From assembly GCA_002699025.1 (NCBI GenBank), contig PABA01000068.1, positions 1 to 43,138 on the forward strand: a stretch of DNA of 43,138 nucleotides, given 5' to 3'. Origin of the DNA: Sandaracinus sp. (GTDB taxonomy: Bacteria; Myxococcota_A; Polyangia; Polyangiales; Houyiibacteriaceae). Made by a program: the position numbers and the translations under genes. Under the pieces are notes generated by a model. That model searched no databases and was not told the origin of the DNA. It was given only the letters and a program-made list of their open reading frames with translations. Shown piece by piece: positions 22,554 to 30,392 of this stretch; the stretch's first letter is position 1, and every line of letters starts with the position of its first letter.

Positions 22554-23804
22554 ATGAGAGCGAGAACCGTCACGGCGCTCGGCGCCATCCTCGCGGGCCT
22601 GCTCTGGCCGGCCGTCGGGGCCGCCCAGTGCTCGTGGATCGACAACCTGAACTGCGCCGCGATGGGCGGCGTGCCCGACGCGCGCGGCGGCGAGTGCTGG
22701 TGCGACGTGTACGAGTACGTCCCCCGGCGCGTCGCGAACGCGCGCGACGGCGACGTCGGCATCGTGCCCATCGACGGCAACGGGAGCGAGGTCGTCGCCA
22801 CCGTCACGCGCGAGATCGGCCAGTACCACCGGCACGCGGTGATGTTCTGGGACGACGGCCGTCGGACGCGCCACGACACCATGTACATCGGCGACGCCGA
22901 GGACGGCAGCGAGGCCGACGCGGGCGGCGACTACGTCACGCTGCTCCAGCCGCTCTTCGGGCGGGTGCGCTTCGACGGCGACGAGCTGCAGAACGGCCTG
23001 CCGGGCGCGATCAGCCAGACCATCGACGACACGCTCGCGCGCGGGCGCCTCTCGACGACCGGGCTGGTCCTCAAGCCGGCCCAGCGCCTCGTTCCGAGCA
23101 CCTCGCCCTGGTCGCCCATGCGCATCGAGGAGCCGAACCGCCCGGCCTTCGAGGCGGCCGTCGCCGCGGCTCGGACGCGCTCGGCCTACTACAAGCTCGG
23201 CGACTACACGGACATGGACTCCATGAGCCGCCCCTGGAGCTCGACGCGCTCGGGCGACCTCCGCGGATCGCACTGCTCCGGCTACGTGACGGACCACTTC
23301 CGCGACGAGGGCCTGCCCATCGACGACGTCTTCTATCCGGAGTCGCTGCGGGAGGACGTCGCCGAGGTGCTCTACGAGGAGGTGCGCGACATGTGCCGCA
23401 ACGAGACCGGCTTCTGGTCGGACCTCGGCGCGGCCGTGACGCTCCACTGGAGCGTGTGCCGCAACATCGGCAACCAGGTCGTGAACTGCTTCGCCGACCT
23501 GAGCTGCTGGGACACGAGCAACACCTGGCGGAGCAGCATCGGCACGGGCTCGGCGGTCTCGCCGGACAACCTGCTCCCGGAGAGCTTCCGCTACACGGGC
23601 ACGACCGACTACGACTGGGACGGCATCACGCTGACGCAGGGATCGGGCAGCTTCTACCCGATCCTCGGCACGACGGTCTCGCACCCGGGCCTCTCGGGGA
23701 CCGAGCCCGGGACGAGCGCGACGAGCCAGTCGCCCTTCCAGCGGGTCGCCGCCATGTCCATGACCGGCGGCTACTACACCTTCAGCCACAGCGTGAGGCT
23801 CTGA
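22554..23804 (+). CDS. Secreted protein, possible permuted NlpC/P60 papain-like hydrolase
   Basis: The 416-residue product has a signal peptide (residues 1-24, ending VGAA). A possible permuted NlpC/P60 (YiiX-like) layout can be seen. A GD motif lies near residue 67 (DGDVGIVP). A His sits before a hydrophobic strand (H94 in YHRHAVMFWDDG), and a Cys starts a helix much later (C241 in GSHCSGYVTDHF). In that fold Cys and His form the catalytic pair that cuts peptide or ester bonds. Many other cysteines suggest disulfides. The assignment is tentative because overall similarity is weak. A strong Shine-Dalgarno fixes the start; the next gene begins right after the stop. Confidence 0.65.
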   Translation: MRARTVTALGAILAGLLWPAVGAAQCSWIDNLNCAAMGGVPDARGGECWCDVYEYVPRRVANARDGDVGIVPIDGNGSEVVATVTREIGQYHRHAVMFWDDGRRTRHDTMYIGDAEDGSEADAGGDYVTLLQPLFGRVRFDGDELQNGLPGAISQTIDDTLARGRLSTTGLVLKPAQRLVPSTSPWSPMRIEEPNRPAFEAAVAAARTRSAYYKLGDYTDMDSMSRPWSSTRSGDLRGSHCSGYVTDHFRDEGLPIDDVFYPESLREDVAEVLYEEVRDMCRNETGFWSDLGAAVTLHWSVCRNIGNQVVNCFADLSCWDTSNTWRSSIGTGSAVSPDNLLPESFRYTGTTDYDWDGITLTQGSGSFYPILGTTVSHPGLSGTEPGTSATSQSPFQRVAAMSMTGGYYTFSHSVRL

Positions 23805-23805
23805 G

Positions 23806-25062
23806 GTGCGCGCCCGACGACGGATGACGTGGGCGCTCGCGCTCCTCGCCCCCGGGGCGCTGTGGCTCTTCGCAGGCTCCGACGCGAGCGGGGAGGCCGG
23901 CGCCGGCGCGCCGTCGTCGGGCGCCGCGCGCCTCCACGCGGAGGGGGCTCTCGAGGGAGGACGCGTCGCGGCCGCAGGGGCGGCGCGCTCCGGCGAGGAG
24001 GACCGCCGCGCCGGGCCGACGCCCGAGGTGCGGCAGGTGGTCGAGGCGCCGCTGATCCGCGCCGTGCGCTTCGAGCCGGCCGAGCCCTGCCCGGGCGAGC
24101 CGGTGCGGGTGTACACGGAGCTCCGCGCGGACGCCGGCGACGCGAAGGTCTTCGTCGACGGTCAGCCGGGGAGCCCGCAGGTCGTCGTGGCGGAGGCGCC
24201 CGGGAGGCAGCGCGTCCGCGTGCTCGCCCGGGGCTGGTCCGACGTGTACGAGCGCCGGGACGCGACCTTGCCCGTGCGCGCCTGCACCGACGCGCCGCCG
24301 CGGCTCCGCGCGCGGGTGGAGGCGACCCTGCTCGGGGAACGACGCTATGCCTTCCGCCTCACGCCGGCGCCGGAGGGCGAGGTGCGCTGGGACTTCGGCG
24401 ACGGAGAGAGCGGAGAGAGCGCGGCGGGCCAGGGCGTGACCCATCGCTACCTCGCGCGCCCCGAACGCTCGCACTCGACCTACCTCGTGCGGGCGAGCTA
24501 CGCCGGCCCGAGCGGCCCCGAGGAGAGCTTCGTCTCCGTGAGCCACGCGGAGGCGACCGGCATCGCGGCGCGGACGGCCTACCCGGTGGTGGAGAGCGAG
24601 GGGGAGCGCTTCGTGGGCTGGGACGCGGAGGCGGGGCTGAGGACGCACCGCTTCGTGACGAACGCGATGGACGAGGACGTCGAGTTCGAGGTCGCCTCCG
24701 TGCGCGCCTTCCCCTGCGATGGGAGCGCCGCCGAGGAGGTGCAGCTCGCGGCGCGGGAGGTGCTCGACCTGACGCAGATCCGCGCCGGGGAGAGCGTCGA
24801 CGTGGGCGTGCGCGTGCCGGCGACGCCCTTCGAGAAGCCCATCTGCCAGATGCACGTGGAGCTCGCGGGGCCGGCGGGGGCGCGGCTGGCGACGAGCGGC
24901 TTCGCGCTCGACACGGGCGTGCCGGACGAGCGCATGCCCGTGGAGGATCGGGCGACCCTCGAGGCGCTCCGCGCGCTGGCCGCGGAGCACGGCGGCGGGC
25001 CCATCCCGGCCGAGGAGGTCGCCGCGTACCGGGCGACGCTCGCGGAGGGCTCGGGCTCCTGA
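23806..25062 (+). CDS. Exported PKD-domain protein
   Basis: The 418-residue product has an N-terminal hydrophobic signal (MTWALALLAPGALWLFAGS), read from a GTG one base after the preceding stop; an ATG six codons later is an alternative. A PKD-type Ig fold is visible in the middle: VRWDFGDGESGE ... GVTHRYLARP, where WDFGDG and the later HxY are hallmark residues. Flanking beta-rich domains contain paired cysteines. PKD domains mediate protein or polysaccharide contacts. Immediate adjacency to the putative papain-like hydrolase suggests that the two secreted proteins act together. Confidence 0.75.
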   Translation: MRARRRMTWALALLAPGALWLFAGSDASGEAGAGAPSSGAARLHAEGALEGGRVAAAGAARSGEEDRRAGPTPEVRQVVEAPLIRAVRFEPAEPCPGEPVRVYTELRADAGDAKVFVDGQPGSPQVVVAEAPGRQRVRVLARGWSDVYERRDATLPVRACTDAPPRLRARVEATLLGERRYAFRLTPAPEGEVRWDFGDGESGESAAGQGVTHRYLARPERSHSTYLVRASYAGPSGPEESFVSVSHAEATGIAARTAYPVVESEGERFVGWDAEAGLRTHRFVTNAMDEDVEFEVASVRAFPCDGSAAEEVQLAAREVLDLTQIRAGESVDVGVRVPATPFEKPICQMHVELAGPAGARLATSGFALDTGVPDERMPVEDRATLEALRALAAEHGGGPIPAEEVAAYRATLAEGSGS

Positions 25063-25109
25063 GGGGGAGAGGATGCGCGCCGGCCGCCCTGCTCGGGGGC
25101 CGGCGCGCG

Positions 25110-25772
25110 TCAGCGCGTGCGCGAGCGGGGGGCGGAGGCGGTCTCGTCGAGCCCGAGGTAGCGGACCACGAGCCGGTGGAGGTGCGCGCGGAGCGAGCCG
25201 TCCTCGATCCACTCGGGGTGCCGATCGATGCCCGCCTCCACGACGGCCTCGACGGCCGTCACGAGCATGAAGGCGGTCACCTGGGCGTCGCCGATGGGGG
25301 CGAGCCGCTCGGCGTGGGCCTCCAGGGCTTCGCGGACCAGGCGCACGACCTGACCGTCGACCTCGGCGCTCACCTCGCGGATCCAGCCGCGGGGGATGCG
25401 CCGGAGGAGGAGGACGCGGGTCTGGACCTCGCCGAGGAGGGTCGTGGCGAGCAGATCGACGAGCCCGTCGACCATGGCGAGCAGGTCGTCTCCGGCGGCC
25501 CGGACGCGCTCGCGGGCGAGCTCGAGGGTCTCGCGTTCGAGGCGGCGGGCGATCTCCGCGATGACGGCCTCGCGGTCCGGGAAGTACTGGTAGAAGGAGC
25601 CGATGCTCACGCCCGCGTCCTCGGCGATGCGGTTGGTGGTGAGCGCGTCGAAGCCCTCGGCCTCGAGGATGCGGCGGGCGGCCTCGAGGATGGCGTCGAC
25701 GATGGCGCGGCTCTGGGGGCGGCGGGGGCGCTTGCGGAGCTGCCCGTCGGGGAGGGAGCGGCGGCGCGACAT
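25110..25772 (-). CDS. TetR-family transcriptional regulator
   Basis: This 220-residue regulator has the N-terminal TetR helix-turn-helix: AIVDAILEAARRILEAEGFD, then TTNRIAEDAGVSIGSFYQYFPDREAVIAEI, with GSFYQYF being the recognition-helix signature. The C-terminal domain (ligand binding and dimerisation) is all-helical and has no diagnostic residues. It lies divergent from the ABC transporter operon starting at 26030, with 257 bp between, so it is a natural candidate to control it. A GGTCCGTCGGACC palindrome lies in that gap. Confidence 0.9.
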   Translation of the reverse strand: MSRRRSLPDGQLRKRPRRPQSRAIVDAILEAARRILEAEGFDALTTNRIAEDAGVSIGSFYQYFPDREAVIAEIARRLERETLELARERVRAAGDDLLAMVDGLVDLLATTLLGEVQTRVLLLRRIPRGWIREVSAEVDGQVVRLVREALEAHAERLAPIGDAQVTAFMLVTAVEAVVEAGIDRHPEWIEDGSLRAHLHRLVVRYLGLDETASAPRSRTR

Positions 25773-25974
25773 CGATGGGGCGGTAGCACGCGGGGGGAGG
25801 GCGGCAATGGCGGTTCGGGAGTGCTGCGGATGGGGGAGGGGGCGCCGGGATGCGCGACCGGGGGGATGCGCCTCGTGCTCCTGCGAGCCGCGTCGAGGCG
25901 TCGTGGCGGGTGAGGCGTCGTGATGGGTGGCCGCGACGAAGGACCGGCGGCGCCCGTGTTCGGAGCAGCGACGA

Positions 25975-25987
25975 GGTCCGTCGGACC
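25975..25987. promoter_or_regulatory. Palindrome GGTCCGTCGGACC, candidate TetR operator
   Basis: A 13-bp palindrome around a central T ends 27 bp before the TAGGCT -10 box of the ABC operon, just upstream of the -35 position. Its location between a TetR gene and a divergent operon suggests an operator. Confidence 0.4.
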
Positions 25988-26014
25988 CCGGCTCGAAATT
26001 CCGGGCAGCGGTAC

Positions 26015-26020
26015 TAGGCT
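26015..26020 (+). promoter_or_regulatory. -10 element TAGGCT before the ABC operon
   Basis: TAGGCT ends 9 nt before a TTG start codon at 26030, with no ribosome site, so the first gene would be nearly leaderless. Confidence 0.45.
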
Positions 26021-26029
26021 CCGGCTGCC

Positions 26030-26359
26030 TTGGCTTCCGGCTCCCCGCGCTATCGACCTCGCGCCCGGCTGCGTCGGCTCGCGGCGGCGGCGCTCGGGCT
26101 CGTCCTGCTCAGCGGGCTGAGCGTCGGCCACGCGCTCTGGCGGCGCGCGGAGGACGCGCGGACGCTGCCGGCGCGGCGGGCGCTCGTGCGCGGGCTCGGC
26201 TTCGCGGACCTGGCGCTGAGCTCGAGCGCGCGCTGGCTCCGGCACCCGAGCCAAGTGGAGCCGACCGCGCCCTTCGCCGACCTCCCCGCGAGCTGGGATC
26301 CCGATCCGGCCGGCGCGCTGATCGGGCCGCCCGAGCCGCCCGAGGGGGACGCCCCATGA
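26030..26359 (+). CDS. Small membrane protein leading the ABC operon
   Basis: A 109-residue product read from TTG. It has a basic head (RYRPRARLRR), a single membrane helix (LAAAALGLVLLSGLSVGHALW, about residues 17-37), and an external part rich in Ala, Arg and Pro. No family is recognised. Its stop overlaps the permease ATG by 4 nt, so it is translationally coupled and may be an accessory subunit. The TTG start rests on position after the -10 hexamer; no ATG or GTG gives a better signal helix. Confidence 0.6.
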   Translation: MASGSPRYRPRARLRRLAAAALGLVLLSGLSVGHALWRRAEDARTLPARRALVRGLGFADLALSSSARWLRHPSQVEPTAPFADLPASWDPDPAGALIGPPEPPEGDAP

Positions 26360-27552
26360 GCGAGCCCGTCGGAGGCTGGCGGCGCCAGCGCGCGCTCCTC
26401 GACTACGCCCTCGGCAGCCTGCGGCGGCGCGGGCGGCGGAACGGCGCCATGGTCGTCGCGCTCATGGTCGTGGTCGGCGTCTACGCCAGCGTGCTCTTCC
26501 TCTCGGAGTCGCTCCGCCACGAGTGGGAGCAGACGCTCGAGGCCACGCCCGATCTGGTCGTGCAGCGCATGGTCGCCGGTCGACCCACGACCATCGAGGC
26601 GGGGGCGCTCGAGGCGGTGGTCCCGACCGACGCGCCGGGGGTGCGCCGCGCCTGGGCGCGCACCTGGGGCTACCTCTTCGTGGAGGCCATCGGCGCGAAC
26701 CTGACGGTGATCGGCGCGGGGCCGGGCGAGAGGGCCTTCGCCCGCAGCCTCGTGGGGGAGCCGCTCCCGGCGGAGGAGGGCGAGGTGCCTTTTTGCCTCG
26801 TCGGCGACGCCCTCGCGGAGCGCCTCGCCGTCCGCCCCGGGGACCGGCTCGCCATCCCCGACGCGCGGCAGGAGACGCGGGTGCTCGAGGTGGCGGGCGT
26901 CTTCGACGCGGCGAGCGCGCTCCACGTCGCCGACGTGATGGTCGTGCGCGAGGCGACGGCGCGGGAGCTCCTCGCCCTGCCGGCGGGGCAGGCGACGGAC
27001 CTCGCCGTGGAGCTCGCGCGCCCGGAGGAGGCGCCGGTCGTGGCGGCCGGCATCCGCGAGCGCATGCCGGACGCGCGCGTGATCGATCGGCGCGCGCTGG
27101 TGCGCACCTACGAGCTGACCTTCGATGGGCGGAGCGGGCTCCTCGGCGCGCTCCTCGTGCCCTGCCTCGCGGCGCTCTTCCTGCTCGCCTGGGATCGGCT
27201 GACCGGGCTCGGCGACGCGGAGCGGCGGGAGATCGGCGTGCTCAAGGCCATCGGTTGGGAGACGCGGGACGTGATCGCGGCGCGGCTCTGGGAGAGCGCG
27301 CTCGTGGCGATCGCGGGGGCCTGGCTCGGCGTGCTGCTCGCCTATGGGTACGTCTTCGGGCTCGGCGCGCCCGGGCTCGCGGGGGCGCTCTTCGGGTGGA
27401 GCGCGCTGCATCCGGAGCTCGCGCTCACGCCGGTGATCGACGCGACGCAGGCGTGGACACTGGTCGGCCTGGTGGTGCTGCCCTTCGTGGGCGTGGCGGT
27501 CGTGCCGGCGTGGCGCGCGGCGACGCTCGATCCGGACGAGGCCATGCGATGA
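26356..27552 (+). CDS. FtsX/LolC-like ABC transporter permease
   Basis: The 398-residue protein has the MacB/FtsX topology. Helix 1 lies near residues 30-52 (AMVVALMVVVGVYASVLFL) and is followed by a large extracytoplasmic domain of about 200 residues. Three more helices lie near 258-276, 316-336 and 370-390. The cytoplasmic coupling segment ERREIGVLKAIGWETRDVI before helix 3 is a family hallmark. Such permeases work as mechanotransmission machines on lipoproteins, peptides or envelope enzymes rather than as classical importers. The 4-nt overlaps with both neighbours define a three-gene operon. Genes for a NosL lipoprotein and a CPFC membrane protein converge on it. Confidence 0.88.
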   Translation: MSEPVGGWRRQRALLDYALGSLRRRGRRNGAMVVALMVVVGVYASVLFLSESLRHEWEQTLEATPDLVVQRMVAGRPTTIEAGALEAVVPTDAPGVRRAWARTWGYLFVEAIGANLTVIGAGPGERAFARSLVGEPLPAEEGEVPFCLVGDALAERLAVRPGDRLAIPDARQETRVLEVAGVFDAASALHVADVMVVREATARELLALPAGQATDLAVELARPEEAPVVAAGIRERMPDARVIDRRALVRTYELTFDGRSGLLGALLVPCLAALFLLAWDRLTGLGDAERREIGVLKAIGWETRDVIAARLWESALVAIAGAWLGVLLAYGYVFGLGAPGLAGALFGWSALHPELALTPVIDATQAWTLVGLVVLPFVGVAVVPAWRAATLDPDEAMR

Positions 27553-28286
27553 GCGAGGCGGCGGACGAGGCGGCCGGCGCCGAGGAGGCCGCGGCCGGGG
27601 AGATGGCCGCCGAGGAGCCGGTGGTCGTCGCCGAGGAGGTCGTGAAGCGCTACTTCGACGGCGGGCGGCGGGTGCTCGCGATCGACGGCGTCAGCCTCGA
27701 GGTCGCGGCGGGCGAGCTGGTCGTGCTGATGGGGCCGAGCGGCTCCGGGAAGACGACGCTGCTCGGGCTCCTCGGCGGGCTGATCACCCCGACCAAGGGC
27801 GACGTGAAGGTGGCCGGGCGGAGCGTCGTGCACATGCGCGATCACCACCGGACGGCCTGGCGGCGGCGGCACGTGGGCGTGGTGTTCCAGGAGCTGATGC
27901 TCGTGCCGGGGATGTCGCTCCTCGAGAACGTGCTCCTGCCGCTGGCGCCGCTCGGGGGCGCGGGGAAGGACGAGGTGGCGCGGGCCGAGGCGCTGCTGGC
28001 TCGCTTCGGGCTCGGGGACGAGCGCGACGCGCGCGTGCGGCGGCTGAGCGGGGGGGAGCGGCAGCGGGGGGCGCTCGCGCGGGCGCTGGTGCTCGAGCCG
28101 AACGTGCTGCTCCTGGACGAGCCGACGGCGCACGTGGACGCGGAGAACGCGGAGGCGATGCTCGAGCTGATCGCCGAGGAGACGGCGCGGGGGCGGGCGG
28201 TGATCGCGTCGACGCACGACCCGCGGCTCGCGGAGGACGCGCGGGTGAGCCGGGTGGTGCGGGTGGAGGCGGGGAAGCTCGCCTGA
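27549..28286 (+). CDS. LolD/MacB-type ABC transporter ATPase
   Basis: This 245-residue ATPase pairs with the preceding permease. Walker A is GPSGSGKTT (residues 62-70), the Q-loop is Q114 in VVFQELMLVPGMSLLENV, the signature is LSGGERQR (166-173), Walker B is LLLDEPTAHVD, and the switch His is in ASTHDPRL. The pattern is that of LolD/MacB/FtsE. An extra Ala/Glu-rich N-terminal extension of about 22 residues precedes the domain. ATG at 27549 overlaps the permease stop by 4 nt. Confidence 0.95.
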   Translation: MSEAADEAAGAEEAAAGEMAAEEPVVVAEEVVKRYFDGGRRVLAIDGVSLEVAAGELVVLMGPSGSGKTTLLGLLGGLITPTKGDVKVAGRSVVHMRDHHRTAWRRRHVGVVFQELMLVPGMSLLENVLLPLAPLGGAGKDEVARAEALLARFGLGDERDARVRRLSGGERQRGALARALVLEPNVLLLDEPTAHVDAENAEAMLELIAEETARGRAVIASTHDPRLAEDARVSRVVRVEAGKLA

Positions 28287-28391
28287 GCTCGCGGGACTCG
28301 CTGCGCTCGCTCGAGCGGTCCGCCGTCCGCGATCCGCGGTCCGTGCGGGCGGTCGGCTTCGCGTTTCGGGACGCGTGCGCGGAGGCGGGTC

Positions 28392-28826
28392 TCAGCGGGG
28401 GTCGAGGGAGGCCAGGAGGGCGGCGTCGATGGCGCCCGGCTCGACGACGCGGCCGCCGTGGTCCGCGGCGAAGCGCTCGGCGCTCTCCCGGCCTTCGACC
28501 GGGACGAGGTCGTCGCCCATGGGGCTGAGGACGTCGGAGCCCGCGACGTAGAGCACCTCGAAGGCGGGGCGGCGCTCGCCCGAGTAGTACTCCATGACCC
28601 AGCCCTCGGTGGCGGCGCGGTCGTGCTCGGCGGCCCAGCGGAAGAGGCACTTGGGCGCGTCGAAGCGCTCGTCGCCGAGGCCCGCGGTCCACTCCGGCGC
28701 CATGTCGACGCGCATGCCGCACTGGGCGCAGCGGGCGGCCTCCTCGGTGGCCGCGCCGCCGTCCTCCTCCCCACCGCAGGCGAAGGCGAGGGCGAGGGTG
28801 AAGGCGAGGGCGAGGCGGGACGGCAT
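28392..28826 (-). CDS. NosL-family lipoprotein
   Basis: This 144-residue lipoprotein has a signal ending in the lipobox AFAC (Cys17) and then an acidic linker. The NosL motif RCAQCGMRVDMAPEW follows at residues 32-46, with C33, C36 and M38 as candidate metal ligands. FDAPKCLFRWAAEH and FGSDVLSPMG-type segments (here VAGSDVLSPMG) also match. NosL binds Cu(I) and delivers it to nitrous oxide reductase. No nosZ or other nos gene is in the window, so a different copper client or sensor role is possible. It follows the CPFC membrane protein by 53 bp on the same strand and converges on the ABC operon. Confidence 0.85.
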   Translation of the reverse strand: MPSRLALAFTLALAFACGGEEDGGAATEEAARCAQCGMRVDMAPEWTAGLGDERFDAPKCLFRWAAEHDRAATEGWVMEYYSGERRPAFEVLYVAGSDVLSPMGDDLVPVEGRESAERFAADHGGRVVEPGAIDAALLASLDPR

Positions 28827-28879
28827 GACGGGGATATGGCGCCAGCGGGGAGTCCGGGCGACGCGGCAAATCGTCGCGT

Positions 28880-29917
28880 TCAGCGCATCAGCGGCGCGCC
28901 GCCGGAGACGATCCAGTAGCGGACGACCGGGGCCATGGCGATCAGGGCGGCGGCGGTCCAGGCCCAGGCGCCCCAGCGGCCGAGGCGCGCGGCGAGGGCG
29001 GCCACCGCGGCGTCGTCGCCCGCGGCCTTCCGGAGGGCGGCGACGACGCCCGCGCCGGCGCCGAGGGCGGTGGCTGCGAAGAGGGCCGTGAAGAGCGGCC
29101 AGCCGACGCCGCCGACGTCCGCGTGGAGGAGGCAGAAGGGGCAGAGGTGGTGGGGCAGCTCGTAGGCGTGCGGCGCCACGTAGAGCAGGACGGCTGGCGC
29201 CATGGCCCCGGCGGCGGCGACCGAGAGGCCGGCGGCCGCGTAGGCGGAGGCGCGGGGGACGCGCCCGCGGCGGGCGCTCCGGCGGGTGGCCCAGAGCGCG
29301 GCGGCGGCCGTGAGGGCGAGGACGAGGGCGAGGCCGAAGACGGCGGCGCCGTGGCCTCCTTCGGCGCCCCAGCGACCGGCGGCGCCGCCGTCGAGGCTCA
29401 CGCTGCAGCAGCTCGCGACGACCTCGAAGTCGAGCTGGGCGAGGAAGGCCGCGCTCACGCCGAAGTCGAGCCAGACGAGGGGCGCGACGGCGAAGAGGGC
29501 GAGGAACTTGCGGCGCGTGAGGACGGGCGTCGCCAGGCGGAGGTCGAGGCGGTGGAGGACCAACCAGAGGGCGCAGGCGAGGGAGGCCGCGGCGCCGGTG
29601 GCGAGGGGCCAGAAGCCGACGCCCGTGGAATCGAAGACGCCCCAGGCGCACATCGCGCCGCGGATGGATTGAGCGCTCCGGTCGGCGGCGAGGACCGTGA
29701 GCGTGAGGCCCGTGAGGGCGAGGATCAGGCCGAGCTGGACGAGGGTGGCCGCGAGCTCCGCGCGCCGCTCGAGGGCGAGCTGCCCCTCGCTGGTCGCGCC
29801 GATGCGCCAGTGGCGAAGCACGCGGAAGGCGACGCTCACGGCGACGGCGCAGAGCACGACCGCGACCAGGCCGGTCGCGAGGCGCGCGAGGATCCAGGGG
29901 CGCGAGAAGGCGTCCAC
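28880..29917 (-). CDS. Multi-pass membrane protein with CPFC motif, linked to NosL
   Basis: A 345-residue integral membrane protein with about eight helices, read from a GTG at 29917; extension upstream would run into the tandem repeat array and is rejected. Notable features are ASCCSVSLD in the middle and HAYELPHHLCPFCLLHADVG in the third quarter, a His/Cys cluster at a membrane face suited to metal or thiol chemistry. Helices include ILALTGLTLTVLAA and FLALFAVAPLVWLDFGVSAA. I do not recognise a named family. It lies directly upstream of nosL and is probably cotranscribed, so a role in copper movement or heme/thiol redox is inferred. CAGGCT 6 nt before the GTG may be its -10 box. Confidence 0.7.
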   Translation of the reverse strand: MDAFSRPWILARLATGLVAVVLCAVAVSVAFRVLRHWRIGATSEGQLALERRAELAATLVQLGLILALTGLTLTVLAADRSAQSIRGAMCAWGVFDSTGVGFWPLATGAAASLACALWLVLHRLDLRLATPVLTRRKFLALFAVAPLVWLDFGVSAAFLAQLDFEVVASCCSVSLDGGAAGRWGAEGGHGAAVFGLALVLALTAAAALWATRRSARRGRVPRASAYAAAGLSVAAAGAMAPAVLLYVAPHAYELPHHLCPFCLLHADVGGVGWPLFTALFAATALGAGAGVVAALRKAAGDDAAVAALAARLGRWGAWAWTAAALIAMAPVVRYWIVSGGAPLMR

Positions 29918-30003
29918 CCCCGAAGCCTGGGGCGCCCCGCCCGCCCGCGCCAGAGCCGGCCCCCGCCGCTGCTCCGCGACCAGCCCCGCGGGCGCCGTCC
30001 CGC

Positions 30004-30237
30004 GAGTCCTGGCGGACGCCGCTGGGGAGTCCTGCGGACGCGCTCCAGGGGAGTCCTGCGGACGCGCTCGGGGGAGTCCTGCGGACGCGCTCGGGGGAGT
30101 CCTGCGGACGCGCTCGGGACGCGCTCGGAGGAGTCCTGCGGACGCGCCCGAGGGAGTCCTGCGGACGCGCTCGGGGGAGTCCTGCGGACGCCCGCTGGGG
30201 AGTCCTGCGGACGCCTGCTGGGGAGTCCTGCGGACCA
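30004..30237. repeat. Second tandem array of 23-bp units, same core as 17303-17547
   Basis: Ten copies of GAGTCCTGCGGACGC begin at 30004, 30027, 30051, 30074, 30097, 30131, 30154, 30177, 30200 and 30223. Period is 23-24 bp apart from one 34-bp interval. The variable part is GCTCGGGG or CTGCTGGG. Orientation is the same as in the first array. It fills the space between the membrane-protein gene and the operator cluster of the TetR gene. Confidence 0.9.
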
Positions 30238-30328
30238 CCTCTGGGATGCCAAGTGTTGGATTGTACGGCGACTTGGGTCGACGGGAGGGGCGGGGGAGGC
30301 GCGGCCGGTGGGGTCGCCGGAAGAAGAG

Positions 30329-30385
30329 TGACCCCGGGTCATTTGACAAATGACCTTGGGTCACTAAATAAATGACTCGAGGTCA
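30329..30385. promoter_or_regulatory. Three palindromic operators at 22-bp spacing
   Basis: TGACCCCGGGTCA (30329-30341), TGACCTTGGGTCA (30351-30363) and TGACTCGAGGTCA (30373-30385) share TGACY(N3)RGGTCA-type half-sites, and their centres are exactly 22 bp apart, about two DNA turns. The middle one lies between -35 and -10 of the promoter and the third covers the start point, so bound regulator would block transcription. The TetR protein encoded immediately downstream is the obvious ligand (autorepression). Confidence 0.85.
30343..30370 (+). promoter_or_regulatory. Near-consensus sigma-70-type promoter of the TetR-SDR operon
   Basis: TTGACA (30343-30348), a 16-bp spacer, then TAAATA (30365-30370). 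Predicted start near 30377 leaves a leader of about 15 nt before the ATG at 30393. It is the most AT-rich and consensus-like promoter in the window. Confidence 0.75.
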
Positions 30386-30392
30386 GAAAACG

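Noticed and set aside
28287-28391. Rho-independent terminator between convergent ABC and nosL genes
   Set aside because: GC-rich partial palindromes are present, but there is no convincing stem followed by a T-run.
29918-30364. Extension of the CPFC membrane protein through the 23-bp array
   Set aside because: The extension is made of repeat translation (RVRRTP, AGLPRARPQDSP) and lacks a signal; a GTG at 29917 gives a normal membrane-protein start.
30372-30392. Upstream ATG for the second TetR gene
   Set aside because: It lies before the predicted transcription start and within the third operator.
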